Source: Gonocerus acuteangulatus
Taxonomy: Eukaryota; Arthropoda; Insecta; Hemiptera; Coreidae
Direction: 5' to 3'
NCBI GenBank assembly: GCA_946811695.1
Contig: OX328130.1
Location: forward strand, 74,889,398 to 74,953,397
DNA: 64,000 nucleotides
The notes below the pieces were generated by a model. It was not told the DNA's origin. It was given only the letters and a program-made list of their open reading frames with translations, and did not search any database. Of this stretch, positions 33,448 through 45,716 are shown in pieces (positions within the stretch are counted from its first letter, which is position 1; every line of letters begins with the position of its first letter). Position numbers and translations under genes: made by a program.

Positions 33448-33673
33448 ACAGTACAGATTCAGGACAACATATTAATCTTTTTCTTTGTATAAATAATTTT
33501 TCGTTCAAAAAGTAGTTATCATGTGAATCGCGTTGCAGCAGAAAGCATAAATAAATAATCCAGATCACATAATATTTTTCAACTAAACAGCGTTCCATGA
33601 CTCGGCATATTTGAGGGAGCTACCAAGTCAGAGGACGTAGGAAATTGTGTTGCAAGCACAAAAGAACTGTGTC

Positions 33674-35034
33674 CCTGTATAGGCTGTCCCTTCAATATAG
33701 ACCTGTCCACTAGAAGCAGCAGTTAACAGAATCCTCCTCTGCTACGTCTCTCTATAGGGCGTCCCTTCAATATAGACCTGTCCATTAGAAGCTGCGGTTA
33801 ACAGAATCCTCCTCTGCTACGTCTCTGTATAGGCTGTCCCTTCAATATAGACCTGTCCATTAGAAGCTGCGGTTAACAGAATCCTCCTCTGCTACGTCTC
33901 TGTATAGGCTGCCCCTTCAATATAGACCTGTCCATTAAAAGCTGCGGTTAACAGAATCCTCCTCTGCTACGTCTCTGTATAGGCTGTCCCTTCAATATAG
34001 ACCTGTCCATTAGAAGCTGCGGTTAACAGAATCCTCCTCTGCTACGTCTCTGTATAGGCTGCCCCTTCAATATAGACCTGTCCATTAGAAGCTGCGGTTA
34101 ACAGAATCCTCCTCTGCTACGTCTCTGTATAGGCTGCCCCTTCAATATAGACCTGTCCATTAGAAGCTGCGGTTAACAGAATCCTCCTCTGCTACGTCTC
34201 TGTATAGGCTGTCCCTTCAATATAGACCTGTCCATTAGAAGCTGCGGTTAACAGAATCCTCCTCTGCTACGTCTCTGTATAGGCTGCCCCTTCAATATAG
34301 ACCTGTCCATTAGAAGCTGTGGTTAACAGAATCCTCCTCTGCTGCGTCTCTGTATAGGCTGTCCCTTCAATATAGACCTGTCAATTAGAAGCTGCGGTTA
34401 ACAGAATCCTCCTCTGCCGCTTCTCTGTATAGGCTGTCCCTTCAATATAGACCTGTCCATTAGAAGCTGCGGTTAACAGAATCCTCCTCTGCTGCGTCTC
34501 TGTAGAGGCTGTCCCTTCAATATAGACCTGCCCATTAGAAGCTGCGGTTGACAGAATCCTCCTCTGCTACGTCTCTGTATAGGGCGTCCCTTCAATATAG
34601 ACCTGTCCATTAGAAGCTGCGGTTAACAGAATCCTCCTGTGCTGCTTCTCTGTATAGGCTGTCCCTTCAATATAGACCTGTCCATTAGAAGCTGCGGTTA
34701 ACAGAATCCTCCTCTGCTGCGTCTCTGTATAGCCTGTCCCTTCAATATAGACCTGTCCATTAGAAGCTGCGGTTAACAGAATCCTCCTCTGCTACGTCTC
34801 TGTATAGGCTGTCCCTTCAATATAGACCTGTCCATTAGAAGCTGCGGTTAACAGAATCCTCCTGTGCTGCTTCTCTGTATAGGCTGACCCTTCAATATAG
34901 ACCTGTCCATTAGAAGCTGCGGTTAACAGAATCCTCCTCTGCTGCTTCTCTGTATAGGCTGACCCTTCAATATAGACCTGTCCATTAGAAGCTGCGGTTA
35001 ACAGAATCCTCCTCTGCTGCGTCTCTGCTACGTC
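33674..35034 (-). repeat. 75-bp minisatellite, about 18 units
   Basis: Plus-strand unit: CTGTCCCTTCAATATAGACC, TGTCCATTAGAAGCTGCGGT, TAACAGAATCCTCCTCTGCT, ACGTCTCTGTATAGG. On the minus strand one frame reads RRILLTAASNGQVYIEG, SAYTEKQ per 25-codon unit. Units with GCTAC carry a stop in that frame and units with GCTGC do not. The 87-codon frame at 34792-35055 therefore covers only the right-hand units. Coding is possible but unsupported. Confidence 0.97.
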
Positions 35035-37250
35035 TGTCATGGGGTCAAATTGCACCGTGCCTTAATAGTTGCATGAGCTTGGCGCATTTAGGTTCTGAAG
35101 ATATCTCTATGGAAATCAATTAGTCCGTAGTTTATTTGGTGTAGAAAAATAAAGCGGTACTTAGCTATCCTCTCCGCATAGTTTTACCTACAAGTACATG
35201 TTTTGAAGTTGCTTTCATATAAATTTCATCGTCGTACTCGGCCGTATGTGTGCTCAGCCTAATAATATGAAGCGATACGATTATTTTACGAAAAATGAGT
35301 TTACTATTACTACTTTCTGCAGAGGGGTGTTGAACAGTATGTTATAGCTAGTAACTGTACATTTAAAATGAGATCCACATAATATCTCGTGTTAAAATGT
35401 CAAAATCTATTCGTTATAAGCGAAAATTTTAATAAAGAGAAATACGTCGAGACCAACTAACTGTATTACATTGGTTGTTACTTTATTCAATACAGCACTC
35501 AAAAAACATTTGGAAGGATACATATCTCTACCAATTGAGTAAAATGTGACTTGTTAAATCGAATACTTGCTGTTTTTCACGGTTTTCGTACTATAAAACC
35601 CGTTTATCTTCCGAAATAATGATCCTATCGAATTGGTAGTGGTCTCATTCGACTCAGCACTACAAAATACTTTAAAAACGATACCAAAATCAGAATGATT
35701 AAACTACCTACTGAACCTCGCCTTTTACAGGACTATTTTTTTTTTTTTTTTTTAATATCAGCACCTGGGCCAACAGCGAGACAACCCCCCCCCCCTTAAA
35801 GGCCCGTCCCCGAAATAAAAAGCAATGTAGCATGTAAGCATTCTCTAAAATCCATATAGCAAAGAATAAAAATATCCTTGAAAGAGAGGAAGACTATCCA
35901 AGTTGAAGAGATTAAGGGCCGACAGAAGCCCTACAACAATCCCCAATTTTAAATACTTTATTCTAGGCGAAAAAAAGGGAAAACTTTCTATCCGCAAAGT
36001 TCTAAGCAATATAAAGCTACTTTCAAGAAAGTCTTCGAGAAGTTTGTCGCTGCTCGGCTAACGTGAATAATAACCACAGCAAAAAGGACTTAATAATACT
36101 CAAAGCCTACACAGAATCAGTAGAGAAAGAAGGACTTCAAAGTGAAAATATAGATAAAGCAAGCGCAGATAGATCACAAGGTTTGCTTCCACAATGGGAA
36201 CATAGCTGTCGCGTATTGGTCAAAAAGCGCTCAAAACTCAATAACTTTTGATGTTGAGTTAGAAACCAGAAATAGTGCACGAATAACAGTCTTATAACCA
36301 CAATAAAAGTTTTAATAAATCATTAACGGGGCGATAGGTTTGAACTGCTACACTGAGGATTGACTAAGTCAGTTTGAACTAAATTCATTTATTATTTTTT
36401 AAATTCTTTGAGCAATCGAAGCAACCAATATTAATTATTTTTTAAAAAGTTGTAGTAGATGAACATAAAGGTTGAATTATGAAAAAATTACTCAAGTGTG
36501 TTGTACCTTTGACCTGGTCTAAGGAACAACAAGTAGTCGTGGTCAGAGGTACAACACCCTGGTAGTGCAAATTAAAAAGCATGCTACAAATTTTAGGGTT
36601 AAGATAAATGAATTTCAAAAGCTACACCATATTTCTTATTGTAATAGCTATTTTGTCAAATGATTTCCATCTAAAAAGACAATAAATATTATGAGGCAAA
36701 ACGCCAAATCAAATTAAATTCTTTGTCATAAGGATGTGTATAAAAATACTTTTTTTTTCAGGAGTCAAGAATTCCCAAGAGGACGTTCCAATCCCCATCC
36801 TTGATTATGTACTAAAAAGAGAGGACGCCTTAAGCCAAAGGAATACCACAGCGATTCAGGAATTTCGAACTGTCTCCCGGAGGATTAATGCCTGATTGGC
36901 GAAAAGCCTAAACTAGACTGCAATAAATTTGAATCAGTCCAGGGGAACGAGCCGTGGGGATCTGACATTTATAATATCAAATTACGGGGGCTAAGAATAA
37001 CAGGTATAAAAAGATAAGTAGACAAACTTGCAAACCGTTCTATAGAAATCTTTAGAAAGGAGATAACAGCAATAAAAACAATAATTGTTACTTTTATTTA
37101 GTTCTTCAGACACAAACGGTTGCTCCGGCAAGCACAGGCATATTCCTTGTGTAGAACATGTTTTTCAACGGGGCTATTTACATCGGGCTGTAAATAGGGT
37201 GCACCCCTTCCTAAACATTTGAGGTCATATATTAAAAAACTCATATAACC
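35035..37250. other. No gene recognised
   Basis: About 2.2 kb of AT-rich sequence with a T18/C10 tract at 35739-35800. The 129-codon minus frame at 37098-37487 has no recognisable domain and overlaps a tRNA-like segment. Confidence 0.4.
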
Positions 37251-37305
37251 TGCGACACGAACTCGCATATCCTTAAGACACGCTATCCATCCGGCTACGA
37301 TAGTC
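37251..37305 (-). other. tRNA-like promoter remnant
   Basis: On the minus strand TAGCCGGATGGATAGCG (A-box-like) and GCGAGTTCGTGTC (B-box-like) are spaced as in a tRNA or SINE head. Too degenerate to be a tRNA gene. Confidence 0.3.
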
Positions 37306-37726
37306 GTAATTACTATTTGCAAGCGGAGAAAGAAACTAATGTTGAAAACCAAAGAGATACAAAACAAGCAAGGAGATAACAGCAATAGAGCCGACATTCC
37401 AAAGAGGAACCAATAACCATGGCTTCCTAGGCAATATTGGAATCTCGCTGTATTTTCCACTCTACACAATACAATACCAGACTCCATTGTCTAAGCCTCA
37501 GACGCTCAAGAATAACCTAACAAGGACACTTCAAGACAGCATGCATTTAGCGAAACTCAACCCCAAATCCAATTTGTAGAGCAAAATTAAGCAAAAATTA
37601 ATACATACAAAAGGAATGCACCTCGCACCAAATTGTAATAAACCACCTCGTATAGAAGATAAAAATTGTTTAAAAATATCCAAAGAAATCAGTTTTATTC
37701 TACATACGCCGTATACAAATAAAAAG

Positions 37727-38652
37727 TCCGTCACGCAGGAGCTGCATAACGAAGCACTTTCCTCAGAATTTGGGCAGTGTAGACTGCTTTCCAGAACAAT
37801 TTGCTTAAAATATCCTACATAAATAAAATAAAAACATGAATAGTTCTCTTTTAATTTTGTAATGAGTAACTGTTCAATTATTAATTTTGTAATTAATTTG
37901 CTTCTAGAGTTATGTTTACACATGGTACCTACTACACTACTTAATAAATACAAAAAACCTCATATTTTCGTCTTATGATCTGACGCAGGAACAGGATACA
38001 GTCCCTCTAGTGGTAGAAAGCGCTCCTTGCGGCGGCCTTGCGAACCTACGTCTGGCGGGCTAATTCTATTGAAATATATTCCAATGTAAACCCCCCTTTA
38101 GCTCATGTTTACAACACTACTTTCTCGTGAGTTACCCACGACGTATACCGCGTTTCGTTACAATACAGCAGAAATTACGACCGGTATGAGTATATTAGTA
38201 ATTTGGGTCCGGAGTAAACCCCCCCCCCCCTCCTAATGAACCGATTTATTTTATTTTTACAACACATTTTTACCTGTAGATTACCACTACGAATACCGAG
38301 TTTCGTCGAAATATAACAAAAATCACGGCTGGTAGTGGCGAATTGGTATTGTGGGCCCGAAGTAACCCCCCCCCCCCTCCTAATGAACCGATTAGGTTTA
38401 TTTTTACATCTCACCTTTCTCTCTATATTACCACTACGAACACCAAGTTTCTTTACAATATCACAAATATTACGGCTGGCATGGTCAAATTAGTGTTTTG
38501 GGTTCGGGGTAAACACCCCCCCCCCCTTCCGGAGGACCGATTTCGGTGGTTAACGAACTCGTTCAATCGTTTGCTAATTGAATGCTTTATACCAAGTTTC
38601 GTGACGAAAAAACAAAAACTCTGACCGCTATCGTGTTAACAGACACACACAA

Positions 38653-38710
<58 letters not shown>

Positions 38711-38831
38711 TTTTGCGGGGGTCATTTTCGGTGTCTACTAGGTAGGATCGATAAAGATTTGAAGAAATTTTTCAAAAATTCCGTCATGAGTGCAACCTCA
38801 ATACCTACTTTCCTTCGGAGGAAAGTGCTAA
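37727..38831 (+). mobile_element. Helitron-like non-autonomous element, copy 3
   Basis: Same start (TCCGTCACGCAGGAGCTGC) and same 3' hairpin plus CTAA (end at 38828-38831) as copy 1. Internal 142-bp units have C-runs of up to 10, then CA and TA microsatellites (38641-38705). About 85% of the length aligns by eye with copy 1. A SINE fragment follows within 15 nt. Confidence 0.65.
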
Positions 38832-38844
38832 AAGCAAGAGCCCT

Positions 38845-38930
38845 ACCTATCCTGGCTAGAAAAGGGTGGTAACCTGTGGATAACGCGTCCCGAAAATATG
38901 TGTTAAGTATAAGTGGACATTAATTTGTAG
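38845..38930 (+). mobile_element. SINE type 1, 3' fragment
   Basis: CCTATCCTGGCTAGAAAAGG, GTGGTAACCTGTGGATAACG match the core of the SINE at 39189-39396. The tRNA head is missing, probably cut off by the adjacent Helitron-like insertion. Confidence 0.7.
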
Positions 38931-39175
38931 ATAATTATATTCCACAAGTCAAAACATCTATAAACAATGAACCAGGGAACTTATTACCGCAAAACCATGA
39001 TACGACTCCTTTGAGCGAATTATACCCAAAAAAACAATTTTACGGTGGGTGTATTCTGCTGATCAACGAACTTGGCCGTTGTAACTTGACCTGTGTCTCT
39101 ACGGTGTAACTTCGCAAAGTATTATCATGCCAAATTTCAATAAAATTGGACGTTTCTTGAATTTAGGAGAGAGAG

Positions 39176-39409
39176 ATATATAAACATAGGAGACCCGGTA
39201 GCCGTGAGCGTTAAGGCGTGAGCACTTATCACTCAGTGCCAAAGGTCGTGGGTTCGATTCCCACTAGGGGTGGTGGCTTTTCTTTCGAAAAAAAGAAAAG
39301 GTATCAGCCCTATCCTGGCTAGAAAAGGGTGGTAACCTGTAGATAACCCGTCCCAAAATTCGTAGTTAATAATAATGGACGTTAAAATTTAAATAAATAT
39401 ATAAACATA
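39176..39409 (+). mobile_element. tRNA-derived SINE type 1 with 13-bp TSD
   Basis: Element 39189-39396. The head has TAGCCGTGAGCGTTAAGGCG (A box) and GGTTCGATTCC (B box), as in a tRNA with a long variable arm. It is followed by a TTTTCTTTC/GAAAAAAAGAAAAG hairpin, the core CTGGCTAGAAAAGGGTGGTA, ACCTGTAGATAACCCG, and a TTAAATAAATA end. ATATATAAACATA occurs on both sides (39176-39188, 39397-39409). Other copies: 49770-49989 and 55803-56402 (minus). Confidence 0.85.
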
Positions 39410-39478
39410 ATATATAAAAGAAATTTTAATGGCCTGTTTTTTAGTGGGCTCTGGGTTATGAAACGAACACGTTTCTCA

Positions 39479-39747
39479 TCAGCATTCTTGGGCTTATATA
39501 ATGGAGGGGCTGAGGAGGCTGCAGCCCCCCCCCCCCGAAATTTTTATTTAATTGGTAAAAATATGTCATAAAAATCATAGAAATAAATTAAATAAGATCA
39601 CTTGGTTTAGAAACATTAATTTTTTTTAAGTGTAATAGCGTTTTAGTTGAATAAAACTATTCCAAGTTCTAGATTGTTAGTATTCCATACCCCCCAAATG
39701 CTCCCCCCCTCCCGAAATTATTTTCTATATACACCCGTGTCAGAATG
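39479..39747 (+). mobile_element. MITE with GGGGCTGCAGCCCC hairpin, copy 1
   Basis: Element 39487-39739. Ends CTTGGGCTTATATAATGG and TATATACACCCGTG are imperfect inverted repeats. Near each end is a G-run or C-run, with GGCTGCAGCC at the left. TCAGCATT and TCAGAATG flank it as a degraded 8-bp duplication. Confidence 0.75.
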
Positions 39748-40642
39748 TCCGGATAGCCTCATCAGGTAACCACGATAAATGAGCTTTCCTCCCTAGTTGG
39801 AAACATATGTAGGTTATCTCGAATGGTTTTCCGACCCGAAAACAAGTAATTTCTCGGCATTTACTCGCCGTTATTCTTCCTGGTGAACTATGAGACGAAA
39901 GAAAATGCATTGTGAGCAGCAGACTGCAACGGGTTGCATGTAACAACAATACTGAAGTATTCAAGAGGCTGAACTACCTTCACGGTGTAATTTCACACCG
40001 TCTCGCCCTTTACAAAAAAAAAAAACATAGCACATTTTAAACCTGTTCAAAGCAACAATGAGCACAAAGCTAATAACGTCCAGCGGTCAAAATGGAAACA
40101 CGCATGCAGCATTTAACGCCACTCCGTAAATCCAACATTTGAACTATCCAACCACGTTACTAACTGAAAATAAATGTGAAACAATTAAACATAGAGTCGA
40201 TAAATTGCCACCCAGTCACCGAGAAAACCAACATTCAGGCTCGACTGCTTACTTAAACATAACCGAAAAGCACACGAATACTTACTTATTGACAACTCTC
40301 ATTAGACCAAAATGAGACCTGTGTAAATGCGAACTTACAGTCACACATTTACACTCAGAGAAGAAACAATATTAACCTCCAAAACCGTGTGTAATATTGC
40401 CCTCACGCCCTCAGCTCATTTTCTCTTTTTGTGAATAAAAACAGGGACAAATGTAGAGGAACTTTAATAACATAATAATTTGATTAAATGATATATGAAG
40501 TATATAAAAATAAATCAAAACTACTCAGCTATTCTAAGCTACTCTGCAGCGTAGAATTTGCGAACTCGAGCTACCAAGGTGCTACCAGCGACGGGGTTCG
40601 TCCACTTCAAGCGCATTCATGTGGCCAGTTAGTTTTAAAGTA
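39748..40642. other. No gene recognised
   Basis: AT-rich sequence without a recognisable domain. Confidence 0.4.
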
Positions 40643-40890
40643 TCAGGTCATCCCATAAGTAATGTTGGTGGCCTGTAAATGTGTCGATCCAAGTTTTTCT
40701 GCTTGCTCTTCTACAGAAGCCTGCAGAAGAGGCTCGTCATCAAGCTTGCGGTTTGTCGCTCGAAATCTTTCAAACCACCGCTGCACTTGTCGCTTTCCAA
40801 TGACATTTTCGCCATATATTTCTACAAGTTTTCGATAAGTAGAAGCAACATTTTCTCCTATAATGAATTACCAAAGTATAAAATGGCGTA
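40643..40890 (-). mobile_element. mariner MITE fragment with HTH region
   Basis: Starts next to TA with TCAGGTCATCCCATAAGTAA. The minus strand keeps the mariner HTH region with deletions (equivalents of ERFQVQRWFERFRATNRKLD). The other terminal repeat is missing. Confidence 0.75.
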
Positions 40891-41589
40891 AGCTGGATAC
40901 GTCTCCAGCTGTAGTTCTGAGGTTTCTTTCGTGAAATGAACAAATTCCTAAATTCAATGTTTCTTGAGATCCAAACTGAAATTTCCGGGCAAAATGATAG
41001 GGTTGGTAGGGTATTCTCTTCTTTCGACAAGTGCTGCTTTTGTCGTTTAATTCGAAGAAATTGCAGATCACTGATGCTCGAACCTGGCGTCCTTGTGCCG
41101 TAACGTCACTACAAATCTTTGTAACAGATTTTTGCGACACATTTTGCGAACTCTCCCCTAACAATAAAAGCGTTAAGGGAAAAAAAACAAATCATCAGAG
41201 CGAGATCTAATCATAATTGAAGGTTTCTCCAGAGAACATTTCATAAATTCACATTTAACTTTTGAAAGTATTTTGTTGTGTTTTGATTGAAGAGGAGAAG
41301 AGAGTATCCGAAAATAAGTTAGCTTTAAGGCAAGTTCCTTCAAAAGAAACTAACTAAAAGGAAGAAATCTCCAGTAGAAAGAAGAAAGCAATAAGTAAGA
41401 AACGATCTGATTGAAAGGCGTCCGATCCTTTGAACTCTTCTTGCCAAAGGACAACCGAATTCATGAAATTTCGAAGTGTCATTGAATCTAACCGTCGAGT
41501 CTCTCCTCCCCCTCATTCTTGAATGGATCCGATCTATTTGACAAGTCCAAATATAGGTCAGACCTAACTAGAAGTCAAACTATACGATA
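40891..41589. other. No gene recognised
   Basis: The 86- and 98-codon minus frames (40770-41164) partly overlap the mariner copy and have no domain of their own. Confidence 0.4.
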
Positions 41590-42900
41590 TTGATAGTAAG
41601 GTCAGGTCTACCTGAACGATACAGATACTAAGGCCAGGACAAACCGCACGGTAAATTCGGTAAAGCTCAGGTCAAATAGCACGATACGGATAATAAGCTA
41701 AGGTCAAATGCACGATGCGGATAATAAGCTAAAATGCACAGCACAGATAATAAGCTTAAGTCAAATCCACACTATAGTCAGTAGAGCTCAGGTCAAACTG
41801 CCCAATACAGATAGTACGCACAGATCAAACTGCACGTTACAGTCAGTAAGCTCAGTCAAACTGCACGAATCAGTCAATAAGGTAAGGTCAAACTGTACGA
41901 TACAGAGAATAAGCTCCGGGCAAACTTCACTTACTATAGGCTATAGCCTTGGCAAAAGTTTAGCACATTTTTTTTTTTAGTTTCCAAATCTCACGCAAAT
42001 TTGAATATAAATGTGTTTTAATGCGCTTAAATTAAAAGTGCCTTCCGTTTTGAAATCTTAAGTTGTTTTACACATAAAACAACACATTTCCAGTCGATTC
42101 CAAACCATAAACAAATTTTTCCAAGGATCTGATTTTTTCCCTATTCCCTCATACTAAAGGTCGAAATGACACCGGATTATGCACGACGCAGTAAGTAAGC
42201 TCAGTCAAACTGCACGAAGCAGTCAATAAGCTAATGTAAAACTGCTTTACAGACAGTCAGCTCCGGGCAAACCGCACGATATAGTCAATAGTCAGTAAAG
42301 CCAAGGATTATATAGAAAATAATTTCGGGGGGGGGGCGGTCTGAGAACATTTCCGGAGTATGGAATACTAACAATTTAGAACTTGGAATAGTTTTAACCA
42401 ACTAAAACGCTATTATACACAAAATAAAATATTTTTTATGAACTAAGTGATCTTATTTATATTTATTTTTAAGGGTTTATGAAACATGTTTACCGATCAA
42501 CTTAATATTGCGGGGGGCTGCAGCCCCCCTTATATACGCCCCAGAGTAAAGCTCATGTCAAACTCCACGATACAGATAGTAGGGCCAGGTCAAACCGCAT
42601 GATAAATTCGGTATAGCTCAGGTCAAATTGCACGATATGGATAGTAAGCTAAGGTCAAATGCACGGCATAGATAATAAGCTTAAGTCAAATCCACAATAT
42701 AGTCAGGAAAGCTCAGGTCAAACTCCACGATACAGGTAGTAAGCTCACGTCAAGCTGCACGGTTCAGTCATAAGCTCAGGTCAAATCCACGATACAGTCA
42801 GTACGCTCAGTCAAACTGCACGATACAGTCAATAAGCTAAGGTCAATCTCCATGATTCAGACAGTAAGCTCCAGATACAGAAGATACAGTAAGTAAGATC
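41590..42900 (+). repeat. Degenerate 31-40 bp minisatellite
   Basis: Words like GATACAGTCAGTAAGCTCAG and GTCAAACTGCAC recur about 25 times with drift. The array is interrupted at 41940-42180 by unique sequence and at 42302-42544 by a MITE. Confidence 0.85.
42294..42552 (-). mobile_element. MITE with GGGGCTGCAGCCCC hairpin, copy 2
   Basis: Element 42302-42544, inverted relative to copies 1 and 3. The exact 8-bp duplication AGTAAAGC (42294-42301, 42545-42552) comes from a unit of the surrounding minisatellite. Confidence 0.85.
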
Positions 42901-42973
42901 AAATCAAAGAAGACAGTAAGGCACTACATTAACTTATCGTCAATCATTTTTGAACCTTCGAAGGATCAAACAT
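42808..42973 (+). repeat. 166-bp direct duplication, copy 1
   Basis: CAGTCAAACTGCACGATACA through AAGGATCAAACAT is repeated at 44550-44715 with one difference (AAGTAAG or CAGTAAG). Confidence 0.95.
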
Positions 42974-43177
42974 GACCTGAGTTATTTTTTTTATATATCT
43001 CGTGAAAATTGTTAAAATCCTCTCGAACATCTCGAATAAAAGTGATATTAAGGCGTCAGGGACACCGACAGTAGCTAACTTTTACACAGAAGCGGAAATT
43101 ACAGAATCTGGCTCTCATTCTAAAGCAAAGGTCTATAAATCAATACAAAATATGCCTAATAAAGCCTTTCTAGTGGA

Positions 43178-43443
43178 TACAGAAGCATGGGCGTATATGA
43201 GGGGGGGCTGAGGGGGCTGCAGCCCCTCCCGAAATTTTGAATTGATGATAAAAACTTCTCGTAAAACCCTTAAAAATAAATTAAATAAGATCACTTAGTT
43301 CATAAAACATATTTTATTTTACGTGTAATAGCGTTTTAGTTGCCTAAAACTATTCCAAGCTCTAAATATTTAGTATTCCATACCCTGGAAATGGTCTCAG
43401 CCCCCCCCCCGAAATTGTTTTTATATACGCCCATGTACAGAAG
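43178..43443 (+). mobile_element. MITE with GGGGCTGCAGCCCC hairpin, copy 3
   Basis: Element 43186-43435 (250 bp) has ends CATGGGCGTATATGA and TATATACGCCCATG. The exact 8-bp duplication TACAGAAG lies at 43178-43185 and 43436-43443. An 8-bp duplication fits hAT-type insertion. Best preserved copy. Confidence 0.9.
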
Positions 43444-44549
43444 GATCAAGAAGAAGTACAAAAGATTGAGAAGAATACCCTGCCTAATATAGCCTATATA
43501 GAATAATATGCCGAATAAAACCTATCTAGTTAATACACAAGGACAAATAAAAGTCTTGACGAATAACAAGTCAAGAAAAAAAACTTTATTTAACAAAATA
43601 AAACAAAGTTTAGTTGCCCAACTAAAATAGAATAATATACCTAATTAAGTCTATGGAGTAGACACAAATGGACCAAAAACAAGTCTTGTGGAATATTGTT
43701 TTTTTTCTAATTAAATACTTTTTATCAATATTTAGTATATAACATTTGTTGAAAACTATTGATTGCTAATTGATGAATCGGTTTACAACTAAGTAGTCTT
43801 TATAAATATTTAGTATATAACCTATGTTTGGATCTGTGTTTTTGGGGTGCTCTCCGCCTAGGCTTTGTATTTGTGTCGGCAGATACCTGGGGTATATTTA
43901 CAGCTCTTGAGGATTAACTCTTAGCAGGTAAATTTCCTGCGGACCTTCTGCTTCTACGGGCATTCAACCGCCATATTCGCTCATAGTATCTAACCGTTGT
44001 GAAGTTTATTTTTTGGATTTAGGACTTAATATACATATGTAGACTAAATCATAGCAAGAAGTAATCCTCCGTCGTCGGTTCTTAACTATGTAGACTCGCT
44101 AATGTTATCCAATCTTAGATACATCGTATTTAAAATCCACAGCAAAAACACGACATTTCATCAGAATCCCCTGCTGAATAAAACTTATATAGAATAATAT
44201 GCAAAATAAAGCCTATCTAGTGGATAAAAATAGAGGAAAAAAGCCGTTCGTGGTGGTAGAAAATCTTAAAAGTATTTCGCTCAGAAATCTCCGAAATATT
44301 GTCACTAATTTTACGTATCCTGTTTTATAGCCAAATAGATTTATATTCTATAATCAATAAGAAAAACCTAATTACAATAAAAAACTATGGGTAACAGATG
44401 AAAATAGGGAATACCAAGAATAATTCTAAAGAACGAAATCAACACCAGTACTGTAATCTAGATATTCATGCGGCATCTTCGAATTCTAACAAACAAAATA
44501 TTGATTCTAATTATACGTATCCTGTTTTATTGACAAATACATTTGACTA
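43444..44549 (+). other. No gene recognised; loose internal repeats
   Basis: Words like AATAAAGCCTATCTAGTGGA and AGAATAATATGC recur at 43495-43560, 43625-43660 and 44185-44225. No open domain. Confidence 0.4.
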
Positions 44550-44715
44550 CAGTCAAACTGCACGATACAGTCAATAAGCTAAGGTCAATCTCCATGATTC
44601 AGACAGTAAGCTCCAGATACAGAAGATACAGTCAGTAAGATCAAATCAAAGAAGACAGTAAGGCACTACATTAACTTATCGTCAATCATTTTTGAACCTT
44701 CGAAGGATCAAACAT
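44550..44715 (+). repeat. 166-bp direct duplication, copy 2
   Basis: See 42808-42973. The flanks on both sides differ between copies. Confidence 0.95.
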
Positions 44716-45397
44716 CGAAATTACTGCAGTATTAATTACTGTCTAGTCCAACTCTTTAGATTATTTACTAAACAAAAACTATTTAAGAAATGTAACAAAC
44801 AAGAAAAAGACGTGACACAAAATGGAGACATAATTGACGCCATTTCCAAAAATAAATTCGGACTATACAAAAATAACACACAAAAAAAGACTCCACATCG
44901 CTTAGTGTCACCAATACAGAAAATGATTCTAAATATGTAACTCAAGAGTTTTCAAGAAAACTAGATTTTACTTGCCGAGAAAAAGAGGTAGACAAAAATA
45001 AGCCCATAAATTTCAGTATTTATTAACTGACCGTCCCGAAGGTTTTATCCTATCGGCAGGACAATATATTGGTTCCATCTCAATTCTATTTTAAAAACTT
45101 CCAGAGGGAATAGCACTCTCGCAGAGATGAAAGGAATCAAGTGGGGCAAGTTGCTATTTCAAATATAATAGGAAAATAATACATCAACCTCAACAATAAA
45201 TATATCATATGGCAATTCCTTCATCTTCTCGTAGGAACTTGGTCATCTTAGCGCCTTTCCATAACGCCATCTTTAACCAAAGTTAAAGATATAGTTAAGC
45301 GAGAGGCGCCACAATGACCACAAAAAACCAATAGCAGAAATTAGTCCCTCGACTTCAGTCGAGTCTGAGTAGCTGAAACTTCATTTAAATTATTTAT
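44716..45397. other. No gene recognised
   Basis: An 82-codon frame (44692-44940) lacks a domain. A (GG)TCATCTTAGCGCCTTTCC word lies at about 45241. Confidence 0.4.
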
Positions 45398-45398
45398 G

Positions 45399-45456
<58 letters not shown>
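45398..45456. repeat. (TA)n microsatellite
   Basis: About 29 TA units. Confidence 0.95.
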
Positions 45457-45459
<3 letters not shown>

Positions 45460-45650
45460 ATTACATTCATATTATATATGAATATATATTTATTTATTTA
45501 TATAAATAAACATACATTTTGTTTATATTATATGGATATTTATTAGGAATTAGATTAATCATTTACTTCCTTTCCTTAAGTAAATGTTTTTTTCACTAGT
45601 AGATAGAAAAATGTAGAAAAGGAAATGCTAATCAAGAGAATATATTGAAG

Positions 45651-45679
45651 AGCTAATGGCCCAGATTTGTCGATGCGCC

Positions 45680-45714
<35 letters not shown>
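45651..45714 (+). mobile_element. SINE tail fragment with poly-A
   Basis: GCTAATGGCCCAGATTTGTC, GATGCGCCGTT and about 31 A form the 3' end of the 5S/tRNA type 2 SINE set, with no head. Confidence 0.7.

Positions 45715-45716
<2 letters not shown>

Noticed and set aside
37098..37487. 129-codon minus frame with hydrophobic stretch as a membrane protein
   Set aside because: No recognisable domain, overlaps a tRNA-like remnant, no splice or promoter context.
39189..39275. Functional tRNA gene
   Set aside because: A and B boxes are present, but the fold is poor and the SINE body and target duplication follow. The same holds at 50874, 49989 and 57339.
42808..44715. Short LTR retrotransposon with 166-bp LTRs
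   Set aside because: No TG...CA ends, primer-binding site, polypurine tract or pol coding.
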